Of a stretch of DNA of 23,766 nucleotides, positions 7,461-16,359 are shown piece by piece. The stretch spans positions 6,808 to 30,573 of the forward strand of contig DCGV01000089.1 in the NCBI GenBank assembly GCA_002314725.1, read 5' to 3'. A program made the position numbers and the translations under genes. Source of the stretch: Bacteroidales bacterium UBA1769. Its GTDB lineage: Bacteria; Bacteroidota; Bacteroidia; Bacteroidales; UBA932. Positions within the stretch are counted from its first letter, which is position 1, and each line of letters starts with the position of its first letter. A model generated the notes under the pieces. That model ran no database searches. It was not told the DNA's origin and saw only the letters and a program-made list of their open reading frames with translations.

Positions 7461-8777
7461 TTATCCCAACTCTGCAACAATCTCGCAGAAGTTCTCGATA
7501 ACATACTCCACATCCTCACGGGACATGCGCGTGTTCAGCGGAAGCGTTATCGTGTTCTCGAAGAGACGGTAAGCATTGGGGTAATCCTTGATATCCATGC
7601 CCAAAGCCTTATATGCCGTCATCATCGGCAGCGGCTTATAATGCACATTCGTTGCGACGCCACGTTCCGCCATCTTTTCGATGATACGGTTCGCCTCTTC
7701 GCGCGTACGTCCCTGTACGCGTACGATATAAAGATGATGAGAAGAGCAGTGGTCCTCACCCTTATGGTTCAGATACACCACCTTATGGTCAAGGTCAAGG
7801 TTAACGTTAAGGTCATCAATTCCCCTGTTATAGATTTCAACATATTCTTGACGCTTTGCCAACATCTCAGGATAGCGCTCGAACTGAATGAGACCCATTG
7901 CTGCCATCACGTCCGTCATATTGCACTTATACCAAGGGCCGATAATATCATATTCCCATGCTCCGAGCTTCGTCTTTGCCAGAGCATCCTTGTTCTGGCC
8001 GTGGAGACTATAAAGCTGAGAGATGCGATAGATAAATTCATTCCAAGTCTCACCCTCAATGAAAGGAACAGGACTGCCGTAGTACACCTGCTGACGCTCC
8101 ACCTTCTCATTTCCGAAAGGAAGATTCCAAGTCATCGCACCACCTTCCGCCGTTGTGAAGTTCTTCACAGCATGGAAACTGAAAGAAGAGAAGTCAGCAA
8201 TCTCTCCCGCCATCTTTCCCTGATGCTCAGCTCCAAACGAATGTGCGCAGTCATTGCTGACAACGATACGGCCCATCAACTTCTGAATATCATTCGCAGG
8301 GCGGAACTTTGCCAAAATCTCAGGACGGGTAATAATCTCCTTAATCTTGTCAACATCAGCACAGATACCAGCGAGATCAACAGGAACAATCACCTTCGTA
8401 CGCTCGGTAATAGCATCAGCGAGTTTCTCGTAGTCCATCTCCACATTATCCTTCTGGCTATCCACCATCACGATGGTAGCACCAACATGCTGAACCACAC
8501 TTGCGCTGGCAGTATAGGTATAAGCTGGCATAATCACCTCATCGCCAGGACCAACACCGAGAACATGGAGAACCATCTCCATTGCAGCGGTAGCCGAATT
8601 TAGGCAAACCGTCTTCTCGGTATGGACATAACCAGAAATAAGCGATTCCAGTTTCTTTGTGCGAGGACCGGTAGTAATCCAGCCACTCAAAATTGCATCA
8701 CGCACTTCATTAGCTTCAGCCTCAGTCATATCAGGAGGGCTGAAAGGCACATTTCTTCTTTTTAAATCAGAGCTCAT
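7461..8777 (-). CDS. DegT/DnrJ/EryC1/StrS-family PLP sugar aminotransferase (PglE/WcfR-like)
   Basis: 438 residues from ATG 8777. The family pattern is complete: a GWITTGPRTKKLE start region, SATAA near 61-65, D176 in NDCAHSFG (binds the PLP ring nitrogen), and the Schiff-base lysine K205 in SFHAVKNFTTAEGG. It would transfer an amino group from glutamate to the 4-keto sugar nucleotide made by the adjacent dehydratase, giving a UDP-4-amino-4,6-dideoxy-HexNAc. The order initiating transferase, aminotransferase, dehydratase matches Pgl (diNAcBac) and B. fragilis PSA (WcfR/WcfS, AATGal) logic. Compared with typical members there is an extra segment of about 20 residues before the NDCAHS motif (about 148-168). 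Whether the product is gluco- or galacto-configured cannot be told from sequence reading alone. Confidence 0.93.
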   Translation of the reverse strand: MSSDLKRRNVPFSPPDMTEAEANEVRDAILSGWITTGPRTKKLESLISGYVHTEKTVCLNSATAAMEMVLHVLGVGPGDEVIMPAYTYTASASVVQHVGATIVMVDSQKDNVEMDYEKLADAITERTKVIVPVDLAGICADVDKIKEIITRPEILAKFRPANDIQKLMGRIVVSNDCAHSFGAEHQGKMAGEIADFSSFSFHAVKNFTTAEGGAMTWNLPFGNEKVERQQVYYGSPVPFIEGETWNEFIYRISQLYSLHGQNKDALAKTKLGAWEYDIIGPWYKCNMTDVMAAMGLIQFERYPEMLAKRQEYVEIYNRGIDDLNVNLDLDHKVVYLNHKGEDHCSSHHLYIVRVQGRTREEANRIIEKMAERGVATNVHYKPLPMMTAYKALGMDIKDYPNAYRLFENTITLPLNTRMSREDVEYVIENFCEIVAELG

Positions 8778-8817
8778 TGTTATAGTTGTTTTTTTTTCGT
8801 TTGATTTATCTTATAAT

Positions 8818-8869
8818 TGAACACAGAATACACGAATCAACACAGAAACTTTCATGCATTTCGTGTTCA
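8818..8869. repeat. Inverted repeat TGAACAC...GTGTTCA
   Basis: TGAACACAGAATACACGAAT at 8818-8837 is partly inverted with respect to ATTTCGTGTTCA at 8858-8869; the matching cores are GAACAC and GTGTTC. It lies in the 106-bp gap between the initiating transferase and the aminotransferase gene. It shares its core with the repeats at the left end of the window. It may act as a weak structured spacer, and no T-run marks it as a terminator. Confidence 0.45.
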
Positions 8870-8883
8870 TATCTAATGAAAAC

Positions 8884-9477
8884 TTATCGTTCAGTAACGA
8901 TAACCTTAAAGGTTTCGAAGATTAGCTTAATGTCATACCAGAAACTGGCGTTCTTGACATACTCCAGATAGAGGCGAATCTTCTCCTGCATGATGACATT
9001 GATGTAGTAGTCCTCGGGATTCTCCGCTTTCTCCATCAGTTCGTTCTCATTACGGAACTTAATACTGGCGGGGTCAGTGATTCCAGGGCGAACATCGAGA
9101 ACATGCATCTGCTCTTCTGTCCAGTAGTTCACATAATGACGAACTTCAGGACGAGGACCAACGAGACTCATCTGTCCTAGGAACACATTTATCAACTGAG
9201 GAAATTCATCGAGCTTATATTTACGGATGAAGTAACCACTGCGAGTAATGCGAGGGTCGCGACCACCTATAGTGACCAAAGAACCCTTGTCAGAGCCTAC
9301 TCTCATAGAGCGGAACTTGAAAATCCTGAAGTCTTTGTTATATCGTCCAACACGTACTTGGCGATAAAAAACTGGACCTTCGCTATCCAGCTTAATCCAT
9401 ATCGCCATAATTAAGAAGATTGGACTAAGAACAAGCAAGCCGCATCCGCTGGCAAAAATATCAAATAAGCGTTTCAT
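8884..9477 (-). CDS. Polyprenyl-phosphate phosphosugar transferase (PglC/WcfS-like), initiating enzyme
   Basis: 197 residues, the small monotopic form of the bacterial sugar transferase family. A single hydrophobic re-entrant segment (about 10-30) is followed by KFRSM (54-58), the catalytic pair D90-E91 in KLDEFPQL, and SLVGPRPE (104-111). The enzyme moves phospho-sugar from the UDP-sugar to undecaprenyl phosphate on the inner membrane, starting the repeat unit. Its neighbours point to the 4-amino sugar made by the next two genes as substrate, as for PglC with diNAcBac or WcfS with AATGal. It follows the EEP gene by 44 bp and marks the step from the AT-rich cassette to the more GC-rich edge of the locus. 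Confidence 0.93.
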   Translation of the reverse strand: MKRLFDIFASGCGLLVLSPIFLIMAIWIKLDSEGPVFYRQVRVGRYNKDFRIFKFRSMRVGSDKGSLVTIGGRDPRITRSGYFIRKYKLDEFPQLINVFLGQMSLVGPRPEVRHYVNYWTEEQMHVLDVRPGITDPASIKFRNENELMEKAENPEDYYINVIMQEKIRLYLEYVKNASFWYDIKLIFETFKVIVTER

Positions 9478-9521
9478 ATGTTTTATAGAATTATTCTTGA
9501 TATTTGATTCTATATAGAATA

Positions 9522-10487
9522 TTATTGATTATGATGTAATTGAAATAAAGATATTAATGGTCGATGATCGCTAATATCACAATCTACAACCTTAACATCT
9601 ATCAGTTTAAAATCTTTACTATAAAGAATATGGTCTAATGTTAATCGTAAATTCCAACCAAAATATGTAAATCCCCAACCTTTACCACCTTCTTTCCAAG
9701 AGTCTTTAAGGCTATAGGATTCATTATTATTTTCTATAAGATTATTTAAACAATCACTGTTGTTCCAATCATTTAGATCGCCAGCGATAATAACTGGTTT
9801 ACTTTCTAATAGATTTTTATCTATATATCTTCTAATATTTTCTGCTTCAAAATCACGTATTTGTTTTCCAAACTTATAATTCTTCCAATACAACGGTATT
9901 CCTTTAACCCATGGAGTATTTTCACCCATGGATCTTCTGGCGTTGGAATATGCACTTGAACGAAGATGTCCAGAATAAAGAGTTATCCATTTACCTTTGA
10001 ATACCTCAAATTCTGCTGACATGATAGGAATCTGCTTGCTTATTATCTTGTATTCGGTTAATAACTTCGAATCAAAATTTGTGGTATCTAGTTCACTATA
10101 GCATTTATACCTTTGGAAATTCCTTATCGGATAACGTGAATAAAACAAGAACCTCCATTTTTTATCAGCATATGATAGAGAGTCGCAAATTCCGTAAATG
10201 CTATCAAGCATTTCTATAATCTCTTTATTATTTAAAGATAGTTCCTGTAAGCATAAAATTGAAGGCTTCTCTTTTTCTAGTAATTCTCTAAATAATTTAA
10301 GTTTTTGGGGTGAATTTTTTTGTTGTTTAGTTGCATCTATGTTAAAAGTCATCACACTAAATGTGGAGTCCGATGAACTTAAACACTCATTAGGTTTATG
10401 AAAATCATTTGGGAATACAATAAAACCCAATAATGTTAGAATAAAAATAACAAAAAGGACGCCAAATACTTTTAAAGTTGCTTTCAT
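9522..10487 (-). CDS. Membrane-anchored endonuclease/exonuclease/phosphatase (EEP) family hydrolase
   Basis: 321 residues. Residues about 5-26 form one N-terminal membrane helix, so the catalytic domain is probably periplasmic or membrane-tethered. The EEP fold signature is intact: MTFNI (46-50), E82 in LCLQE, H174 in SGHL, D237 and N239 in AGDLNDW, D285 in LDHIL, and D307-H308 in SDHRP. This family cleaves phosphodiester bonds in nucleic acids, inositol phosphates or lipids, and the sequence does not show which. It follows the nucleotidyltransferase gene after 16 bp, suggesting joint action. A role in making, trimming or recycling a phosphodiester on the glycan or lipid carrier is speculation. 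Confidence 0.85.
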   Translation of the reverse strand: MKATLKVFGVLFVIFILTLLGFIVFPNDFHKPNECLSSSDSTFSVMTFNIDATKQQKNSPQKLKLFRELLEKEKPSILCLQELSLNNKEIIEMLDSIYGICDSLSYADKKWRFLFYSRYPIRNFQRYKCYSELDTTNFDSKLLTEYKIISKQIPIMSAEFEVFKGKWITLYSGHLRSSAYSNARRSMGENTPWVKGIPLYWKNYKFGKQIRDFEAENIRRYIDKNLLESKPVIIAGDLNDWNNSDCLNNLIENNNESYSLKDSWKEGGKGWGFTYFGWNLRLTLDHILYSKDFKLIDVKVVDCDISDHRPLISLFQLHHNQ

Positions 10488-10503
10488 TAAATAGAACTGT
10501 CTA

Positions 10504-11607
10504 TTATTTTGAAAGATATGCAGAGTTTTTCTTAATCCTATTTACTTTGATTTTCTTCCAGAAGAAATGCCATATCAACCAAGCTGGGGACCATAGTACC
10601 TCAGAAGGATAATGCAAAACTAAATGCGCACTATGTCTGATATTTTGAATTTGCAAAGCAAATCTGCCAGTATGGTCATACCTTTGGTCAAACTTTCCAA
10701 AATTACCACCAGTTAAGACTTCAGAAAGAAGATATTGACCTTCTTTTTCATTTGGTTCGAAAAATAGTTTTGAAGGTTCAATGCAAAATAGTTCTTTCAT
10801 AATCCACATCACTGCTCTTGTAAATCTAGACATGCCTAATTTTTTAATGATAGGAATGACAAGTTCGTCCTCTTCTTGTCCGCTATTCTTAAGAACAAAG
10901 TAATAATCCATCAACTGTCTAAGTCCAACACCTTCTGCAATAAAATGTCTATAAAGATGGCAGAGTAAGAAGACTTTATTGAATTCTGATGATGGTGTAT
11001 AGAACTTTAACTCTTCCAACCATATAAATGTTTCTTCTTTAAATTTTTCAAACCACTTTTGAAGTGTCCAATTATGATATGGATTATTCATCAAAGACGG
11101 ATGTTGATGAAGTTCTACCTCTGTATTCTCAAAGCAGTCGTAATGAAAACGATGATAGGCTAGTTCTAAATTTGGATTTGTGTTTTGAACATAATTGCAG
11201 ACAACATTATATCCTCCTTGTATCCAAACATCAATATCACCACTTTGACGTAGATTACGAAGGTTAGTATCATAACTTTGAGCTACTCCTTGCCCTTTCA
11301 GTATGCAAGCCTTCAATCCGTCATGTTTTAATTTGGATTGTAAATTACTACATTGCTCATTAACCTGTCCGTTTCTTGTTTTTATTCTTTCGGCTTGGCC
11401 ATACCAGTCAATAACCAGATCTGTAAGGGGGACCTGCTGCTGTTTAACTAATCTTTCTATCCCTACATAGCATACACCTAATATAGACTGTTTCTCAGCC
11501 ATTAGATAAAGCACCTCTAAATCCTCAGAAGTTAAAGACCTGGAGAGTTTGTTTTTTACTCCAATAGATACTTTTATCAGTTCTAGAAACAGGTTAATTG
11601 AACTCAT
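10504..11607 (-). CDS. Nucleotidyltransferase family protein (NTP_transf_5-like)
   Basis: 367 residues. The fold signature is LKG (103-105) followed by R120-QSGDID-VWI, in which D124 and D126 would bind metal, and then EVELH (163-167) as the third acidic site. The region RHFIAEGVGLRQLMDYYF (220-237) is typical of the uncharacterised NTP_transf_5 group, which recurs in polysaccharide and peptide-modification loci. The substrate is not known; nucleotidyl or phospho-alditol transfer has been suggested for related folds, but nothing here decides it. The ATG overlaps the stop of the preceding glycosyltransferase by one base (TAATG), implying translational coupling. The next gene encodes an EEP hydrolase. 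Confidence 0.82.
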   Translation of the reverse strand: MSSINLFLELIKVSIGVKNKLSRSLTSEDLEVLYLMAEKQSILGVCYVGIERLVKQQQVPLTDLVIDWYGQAERIKTRNGQVNEQCSNLQSKLKHDGLKACILKGQGVAQSYDTNLRNLRQSGDIDVWIQGGYNVVCNYVQNTNPNLELAYHRFHYDCFENTEVELHQHPSLMNNPYHNWTLQKWFEKFKEETFIWLEELKFYTPSSEFNKVFLLCHLYRHFIAEGVGLRQLMDYYFVLKNSGQEEDELVIPIIKKLGMSRFTRAVMWIMKELFCIEPSKLFFEPNEKEGQYLLSEVLTGGNFGKFDQRYDHTGRFALQIQNIRHSAHLVLHYPSEVLWSPAWLIWHFFWKKIKVNRIKKNSAYLSK

Positions 11608-12731
11608 TATAATAATTCACGGATTTTTGATTTATAAGCATTAACTACAACGTCGCGTGAGAAGTTTTCAATCATTCTTTTTCTACCTGCCTCACCCATA
11701 ACTTTTCGCTGTTCATTACTCATATTGAGGAATTCTACAATGGCATTAACTAATCCTTCTATATCTTCACCATGATATATGAAACCTGTCTTTCCATCTT
11801 CGACTGTTTCTTGGCAGCCTGGATTATCAGTTGTAATTATAAATCGCCCAGATGAAGCGCTTTCAAGTAGAACGTTGCTCATGCCTTCACCGTAGGTTGA
11901 AGGATGGATTGTGCAATGGGCACGAGATACAAAAGGCTTCACATCCTTTTGACTTCCACGATATTTTACGATATCCTGATCTTCAAGTTCCTTCAATTCT
12001 GCTTCATAATGATTTTCCGTAGGCTCTATGAATCCAAGAATGTTAAACTCGGTCTGAGGATATTCTTTTTTTATGCGTTTAGCAGCTTCAATATAGTCAT
12101 CAATACGTTTATCTTTCAATACACGACCTATGTAATTGAATACAATTTTTTCTCCAGTCTTCCCATCACCTCCTTCAGGATATGGCTGCAATGGGTATCG
12201 CTCGGTATTTACTCCAGAGCCTGGAATTAGTTTATAATCTCCCTTTACCATACCGGCATCTATTGCTACTTGCATATTTGTCGCATTTTGGAACATCATA
12301 CAAGCGGACTTACGGTATGCAACTTTGAAAAGCCACATGATAAAAGATTTTTTTAATCCACTCTCGTTAACAATGCTACCAAGTCCAGTTAGATTATTAA
12401 TAACGGGGATTCCTAGCTTATGTGCAACAATACTAGCATAAACATTAGGCTTTGCTGTATAGGTTAGTACAACAGAAGGACGATATTTCTTGAATAACTT
12501 ATAGTAGTGGAACATCAGTTTACCGTCTGCAACAGGATTGGTTCCTCTTCTATCAATGTCAGGATTATCATATATGAAAGGTATGTCCCTCATAAGGTCA
12601 AACTTAGGTCCATCAGGACAAGATACTAGCATGTCATACCCATCTGCTATCAAACCTTCAATAAGTTCTTTTCTGAAGCAAAAGACATCGTCGTCGTTAT
12701 TCGTAAGAAGTGCTATAATTGACTTTCCCAT
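11607..12731 (-). CDS. GT4 glycosyltransferase (PglA/WbpX-like)
   Basis: 374 residues from ATG at 12731. The frame is open two codons further to a TTG at 12737, but the ATG, 11 bases after the previous stop, is the better start. Family GT4 features: the LTYTAKPNVY motif (89-98), NNLTGLG, YIGRVLKDK in the hinge before the C-terminal Rossmann domain, and an EX7E pair (E282...E290) with HPSTYGEGMSN. The N-terminal half resembles PglA-like enzymes that add an N-acetylhexosamine to a lipid-linked bacillosamine-type sugar. It may therefore add the second sugar to the amino-sugar primer, which is an inference. It should act at the cytoplasmic face of the inner membrane. Confidence 0.9.
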   Translation of the reverse strand: MGKSIIALLTNNDDDVFCFRKELIEGLIADGYDMLVSCPDGPKFDLMRDIPFIYDNPDIDRRGTNPVADGKLMFHYYKLFKKYRPSVVLTYTAKPNVYASIVAHKLGIPVINNLTGLGSIVNESGLKKSFIMWLFKVAYRKSACMMFQNATNMQVAIDAGMVKGDYKLIPGSGVNTERYPLQPYPEGGDGKTGEKIVFNYIGRVLKDKRIDDYIEAAKRIKKEYPQTEFNILGFIEPTENHYEAELKELEDQDIVKYRGSQKDVKPFVSRAHCTIHPSTYGEGMSNVLLESASSGRFIITTDNPGCQETVEDGKTGFIYHGEDIEGLVNAIVEFLNMSNEQRKVMGEAGRKRMIENFSRDVVVNAYKSKIRELL

Positions 12732-12742
12732 TTTCAATTTGT

Positions 12743-13345
12743 TTATTCAGTTATTGTTTTTACAACTCTTGCAGGTGATCCCACGGCAATACACCAAGCA
12801 GGAATATTTTTAGTTACAAGAGAGCAACTACCAATTATTGCTCCCTCACCAATTGTAACACCAGGAAGAATTGTACAATTCAATCCAATTTGACATCCGT
12901 TTCCTATTGTGACATCTTCGTATTTAAATGGTAGATGTTTAGCACATATACCCTTTTGGTAGTTTGAAATATCTCTCTTGTGGCATAATATCGAAACACC
13001 ATTACTTATAACAACATCGTTACCAATATGAATTCTACTTGCATTTCCGAAATCAGGGATTACTCCATGACCAATATTTACTCTGTCACCAAGTTCACAA
13101 CCTAATATACGCCATATTTTAGGACGTATTTTTGTTTTGTTCAAAGGCTCTAATATATAACTCTGTACAGAATATGTGAATAAAATCCTATTCGTGAAAC
13201 TTTTAAAGATTAAACCAATTAACCCAAGAGGGCTGATATTTCCATGTTTCTGAATATCCTGAAGGACACCTCTCTTAAAAAGAAACCTAAAAGTACGTGT
13301 AGTGTTTTTTAGGTTTTCTTCATAAAAATCCTTGTTTGTTGACAT
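12743..13345 (-). CDS. Hexapeptide-repeat (LbH) acyltransferase, WcaF/CysE-like
   Basis: 200 residues. An N-terminal stretch of about 80 residues, with a hydrophobic patch near 39-60, precedes a left-handed beta-helix built from hexapeptides (IHIGNDVVISNGV at 105-117; VTIGNGCQIGLNCTILPGVTIGEGAIIGS at 145-173). H122 in ILCHKRD is the probable catalytic histidine. It ends in GSPARVVK, typical of sugar O-acetyltransferases using acetyl-CoA. It lacks the N-terminal Rossmann-like domain of PglD/NeuD-type N-acetyltransferases, so an O-acetyl modification of a sugar is the likelier role. It sits 16 bp after the preceding GT and 11 bp before the next. Confidence 0.88.
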   Translation of the reverse strand: MSTNKDFYEENLKNTTRTFRFLFKRGVLQDIQKHGNISPLGLIGLIFKSFTNRILFTYSVQSYILEPLNKTKIRPKIWRILGCELGDRVNIGHGVIPDFGNASRIHIGNDVVISNGVSILCHKRDISNYQKGICAKHLPFKYEDVTIGNGCQIGLNCTILPGVTIGEGAIIGSCSLVTKNIPAWCIAVGSPARVVKTITE

Positions 13346-13361
13346 AAATTATATGTTTTTA

Positions 13362-14510
13362 TTACAAATTTCTTGATAGAAAATCCAATAAACTTGACTT
13401 ATATGCTTCAATACTGAAGTTGTATAAACCAGTTCTATAGGCTTCATCTTTTATTTCATCAATGTTGTATAGGCCTTCTTCTAATTCATCTAATCTTCTA
13501 GCAATTGAGGCAACTGTACAATTATCAGCAACTATAGCATTTACGCCATTTTCGAAATAATACCCCATTTCTCCATTTTGTGTTGTAACTATTAGGCCAT
13601 GTGCTGCTGTGTACTCACAAATTTTATTAGGAAAGCGTGCAATATCTTCTAATGTCTCACGTAATGGTATCATCAGAGCAAATGAATTCTTATAAAAAGC
13701 AATCAACTCTTCATAGGGAATTTTATTCATAATGATACAATGTTTATCATATTCTCTAACTCGATTAATCTGTTCTGCATTGCCTCCTAAAACTAAAAGA
13801 AGTTCTTTCGTTTTACTGCTTTTGGATGTATTGAAAGAATCTATTATAAACTTTACTACATCAAAATAACCAGCATGACCGCAGAACATAACATACGGTT
13901 TTTTTATACATACACTCTTGTGAATCGAATTAAATAATTCAAAATCACCTATAGGAGTGACCTTTGTCACAGGCAATGAAGGGTTTACTCTTTGGGCTTT
14001 ATTAATCAAGAAATTACTAATACAAAAGCAAGCATCCCACAATTTTGCACCGTGAAAATCACACAGGTAATTATTTATTTTATGATATATGCCTTTTGAG
14101 TTTTTTTCAGAACGGTATTCAACATATTCATATAATATCTTTGCTCCAATGATTTTAGCTATCAAACGATATACTAAAAAATCTATATAATGTCCAGAAT
14201 ATAGATGTAGCCAATCTATCTGCTCCTTCTTATTAGATTTTATGATGTAAAACGGCTCTAAAATGAGCGATATGCAATAGTATATAATACTAATAAATCT
14301 ATTGGTTTGCCTAGATATAACAATCTCTTTTGTTTGCACTTTTGGATCAAGCGAAATACCATCTAGCGGTTTATTCTTACTAGAGGAATACCTATTCAAT
14401 ATCTCGATAGTACAATTTTCGACTAGAAGGTTTGCTATATTTGCTAATCTTGAGTCACAGGCCCTTCCTGTATATGGTACACCTGATAAACCAACGAATA
14501 CAATTTTCAT
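13362..14510 (-). CDS. GT4-like glycosyltransferase
   Basis: 382 residues from ATG 14510. A Rossmann-like start (MKIVFVGLSGVPYTG) and a two-domain layout are visible. The C-terminal half has VMFCGHAGYFDVVKF (207-221), LLLVLGG (237-243), MNKIPYEEL, and FPNKICEY (293-300), the nucleotide-sugar binding stretch that replaces a canonical EX7E (E288 and E299 are the nearest acids). The acceptor and donor are unknown. It begins 125 bp after the previous gene, the largest gap within the AT-rich part of the operon. The sequence is markedly AT-rich, as are its neighbours. Confidence 0.82.
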   Translation of the reverse strand: MKIVFVGLSGVPYTGRACDSRLANIANLLVENCTIEILNRYSSSKNKPLDGISLDPKVQTKEIVISRQTNRFISIIYYCISLILEPFYIIKSNKKEQIDWLHLYSGHYIDFLVYRLIAKIIGAKILYEYVEYRSEKNSKGIYHKINNYLCDFHGAKLWDACFCISNFLINKAQRVNPSLPVTKVTPIGDFELFNSIHKSVCIKKPYVMFCGHAGYFDVVKFIIDSFNTSKSSKTKELLLVLGGNAEQINRVREYDKHCIIMNKIPYEELIAFYKNSFALMIPLRETLEDIARFPNKICEYTAAHGLIVTTQNGEMGYYFENGVNAIVADNCTVASIARRLDELEEGLYNIDEIKDEAYRTGLYNFSIEAYKSSLLDFLSRNL

Positions 14511-14635
14511 ACATAATAATCTTCAAATTCTATTATTTATACATATAGTAAAACAAACTACGATACAAGGATATGTTGTTGAGTTACAATTATCAGTAAT
14601 GTTGTCTTGATAGTAATTGGGCTAATAATTTCCAG

Positions 14636-15739
14636 TTAAATATAGTATTTTTTTACTTCATCTTTTATAATAGAATGATATATATATGATAATTTTTTTA
14701 CATGCTCATTAAATGAGAAAGAATCTCCCAAATTCTTATTACTCAATTTCATAGTTTCCATTTTTTTAAAATTTAGTGTTTTGAAGACATCAACTATATC
14801 TTCTATTGATGCTTTTCGAACCCAATAGCAATTATCGTCAGTTAGAATTTCTGGTATAGCTCCTACTTTTGTTGAAACAATAGCGCAACCTGCAGCTAAA
14901 GATTCCATAATAACAATTGGTAATCCTTCATGGTAAGAAGGCAAAACTAGTATATCAGATTGGTTGAATATGTCAGTTTTTTCTTTACCACCTACGCATC
15001 CTAAAAAGGATATTTTCTCACCAAGAATATTCCTATAATAATCAAGTTCCTCTTTAATGCTATTATCAACCAGTTTACCACATACGTTCAAATGAAAATC
15101 TAATGAAGTTAATTTCGATAATGCTTTCATGAGTTCAATAATACCTTTGTCACGATTAAGCATGCCTACAAACAATACCTGTAACTGCTCTTTTTTCCTT
15201 TCTAGAATTGCATTTGAAGGAGTAAGATTATGGAAATTATATAGTACTGTAGATTTTGATTCATTAATTCCCTTATCAGTAAATTCAGAACGCATAATTT
15301 TAGATAAGAAAATTATTTTGTCTACATATTTGTTTATTATAGAGATACTAACCTTCTTGAACCAAGTAATTCGATTATAAACTGTTTCCATCGCACCTAC
15401 ATGAATGGTCATCACTATGGGAATATTGAATTTCTTCTTTATGAGTCTGGCTAGAAGGACATCTTTCAAAAATAGGAACTCTCTAGATGTATGTATGTGT
15501 ATTGCATCGTAGTTATGAGTCTTGAGATGTTTTTTTACTGCATTCTGTTGAGAGAATATGTATACTACATTATTAATAGGTGAAAATTTTGTGTTAAATG
15601 ATGGCTCAATATTTAATAGTCCTAATTCGATGCCGTTGGCAGAAAATTCTTTCGTTCCATTCATATATGAATCTACCATAACAGAAATTCCACCTATAGT
15701 ATTTTTGTTGTATGTAAATATCTGTAGTATTTTAGTCAT
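14636..15739 (-). CDS. GT4 glycosyltransferase
   Basis: 367 residues. It starts with the usual MTKILQIFTYNKNTIGGIS, where the Gly-Gly loop binds the donor phosphate. It continues with HIHTSREF (81-88), LFVGMLNRDKGI (189-200) opening the C-terminal domain, and SYHEGLPIVIMESLAAG (268-284), whose EX7E pair is E271 and E279. This is a clear retaining GT4 enzyme. Its ATG overlaps the stop of the upstream acetyltransferase by four bases (ATGA), implying coupled translation. Sugar specificity cannot be read from the sequence. Confidence 0.9.
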   Translation of the reverse strand: MTKILQIFTYNKNTIGGISVMVDSYMNGTKEFSANGIELGLLNIEPSFNTKFSPINNVVYIFSQQNAVKKHLKTHNYDAIHIHTSREFLFLKDVLLARLIKKKFNIPIVMTIHVGAMETVYNRITWFKKVSISIINKYVDKIIFLSKIMRSEFTDKGINESKSTVLYNFHNLTPSNAILERKKEQLQVLFVGMLNRDKGIIELMKALSKLTSLDFHLNVCGKLVDNSIKEELDYYRNILGEKISFLGCVGGKEKTDIFNQSDILVLPSYHEGLPIVIMESLAAGCAIVSTKVGAIPEILTDDNCYWVRKASIEDIVDVFKTLNFKKMETMKLSNKNLGDSFSFNEHVKKLSYIYHSIIKDEVKKYYI

Positions 15740-16329
15740 AGTGATTTGTTTTCAAATATTTGCTCTAATTCTTCTCTTGTATATCTATCTGCTTGAGAAT
15801 ATAATTTTTCTTCATGTTTTAATATCTCATCAATTGTCCAATAAAATTTGATGAACTTTGCAGGAACACCTCCACTAATGCTGTATGGAAGGGTTGAGCG
15901 ATTAACAACAGCACCTGCACAAATTGTTGAGCCTCTACTAATGGTGACGCCTTTCAATATAGTAACATTTATACCTATCCAAACATCTGGTTCAATGATA
16001 ACATCTTGATCTAGATTCAATGAATGGTTTTTATTGTCTTCTTTAATTGAATTGCAAAATACTCCAACTCGCCTTTCATGGTCTCCGGTAATAATAGTTA
16101 ATCCATGAGAAGCAACAACATTATTTGCAATGTTAATGTTGGCATTTGTAGACATAAATGTAGCTCTTGTTCCAATAGAAGTGTTATTTCCTATTGATAT
16201 ATTTTCCCCACTTCCTGATACAAAAATCTTGAAAGGTAAAGATACATTTTTACCTATATAACCAATTTTCTTTGTCCCGTAATATATTTTCCAATTAATT
16301 AGTTTTTTTATTGTTTTTTTTATACTCAT
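15736..16329 (-). CDS. Hexapeptide-repeat (LbH) sugar O-acetyltransferase
   Basis: 197 residues. Hexapeptide coils run from about 40 to 150 (ISIGNNTSIGTRATF, ANINIANNVVASHG, VWIGINVTILKGVTISRGSTICAGAVV), with an inserted loop about 80-108 containing GDHERR, in which H84 (or H75) would be catalytic. ISGGVPAKFIKF near 151-162 closes the helix, followed by an acidic helical tail. The family uses acetyl-CoA to acetylate sugars. With the other acyltransferase in the locus, it suggests two different acetylated positions in the repeat unit. It overlaps the next GT gene by four bases. Confidence 0.88.
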   Translation of the reverse strand: MSIKKTIKKLINWKIYYGTKKIGYIGKNVSLPFKIFVSGSGENISIGNNTSIGTRATFMSTNANINIANNVVASHGLTIITGDHERRVGVFCNSIKEDNKNHSLNLDQDVIIEPDVWIGINVTILKGVTISRGSTICAGAVVNRSTLPYSISGGVPAKFIKFYWTIDEILKHEEKLYSQADRYTREELEQIFENKSL

Positions 16330-16359
16330 CTAATTTCTGGTTTGTTATCTTGTAAATAC

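Noticed and set aside
14511..14635. Internal promoter in the 125-bp gap
   Set aside because: A TAGTTTG-like stretch is present on the - strand, but spacing and the -33 element do not fit the Bacteroidota consensus well enough.
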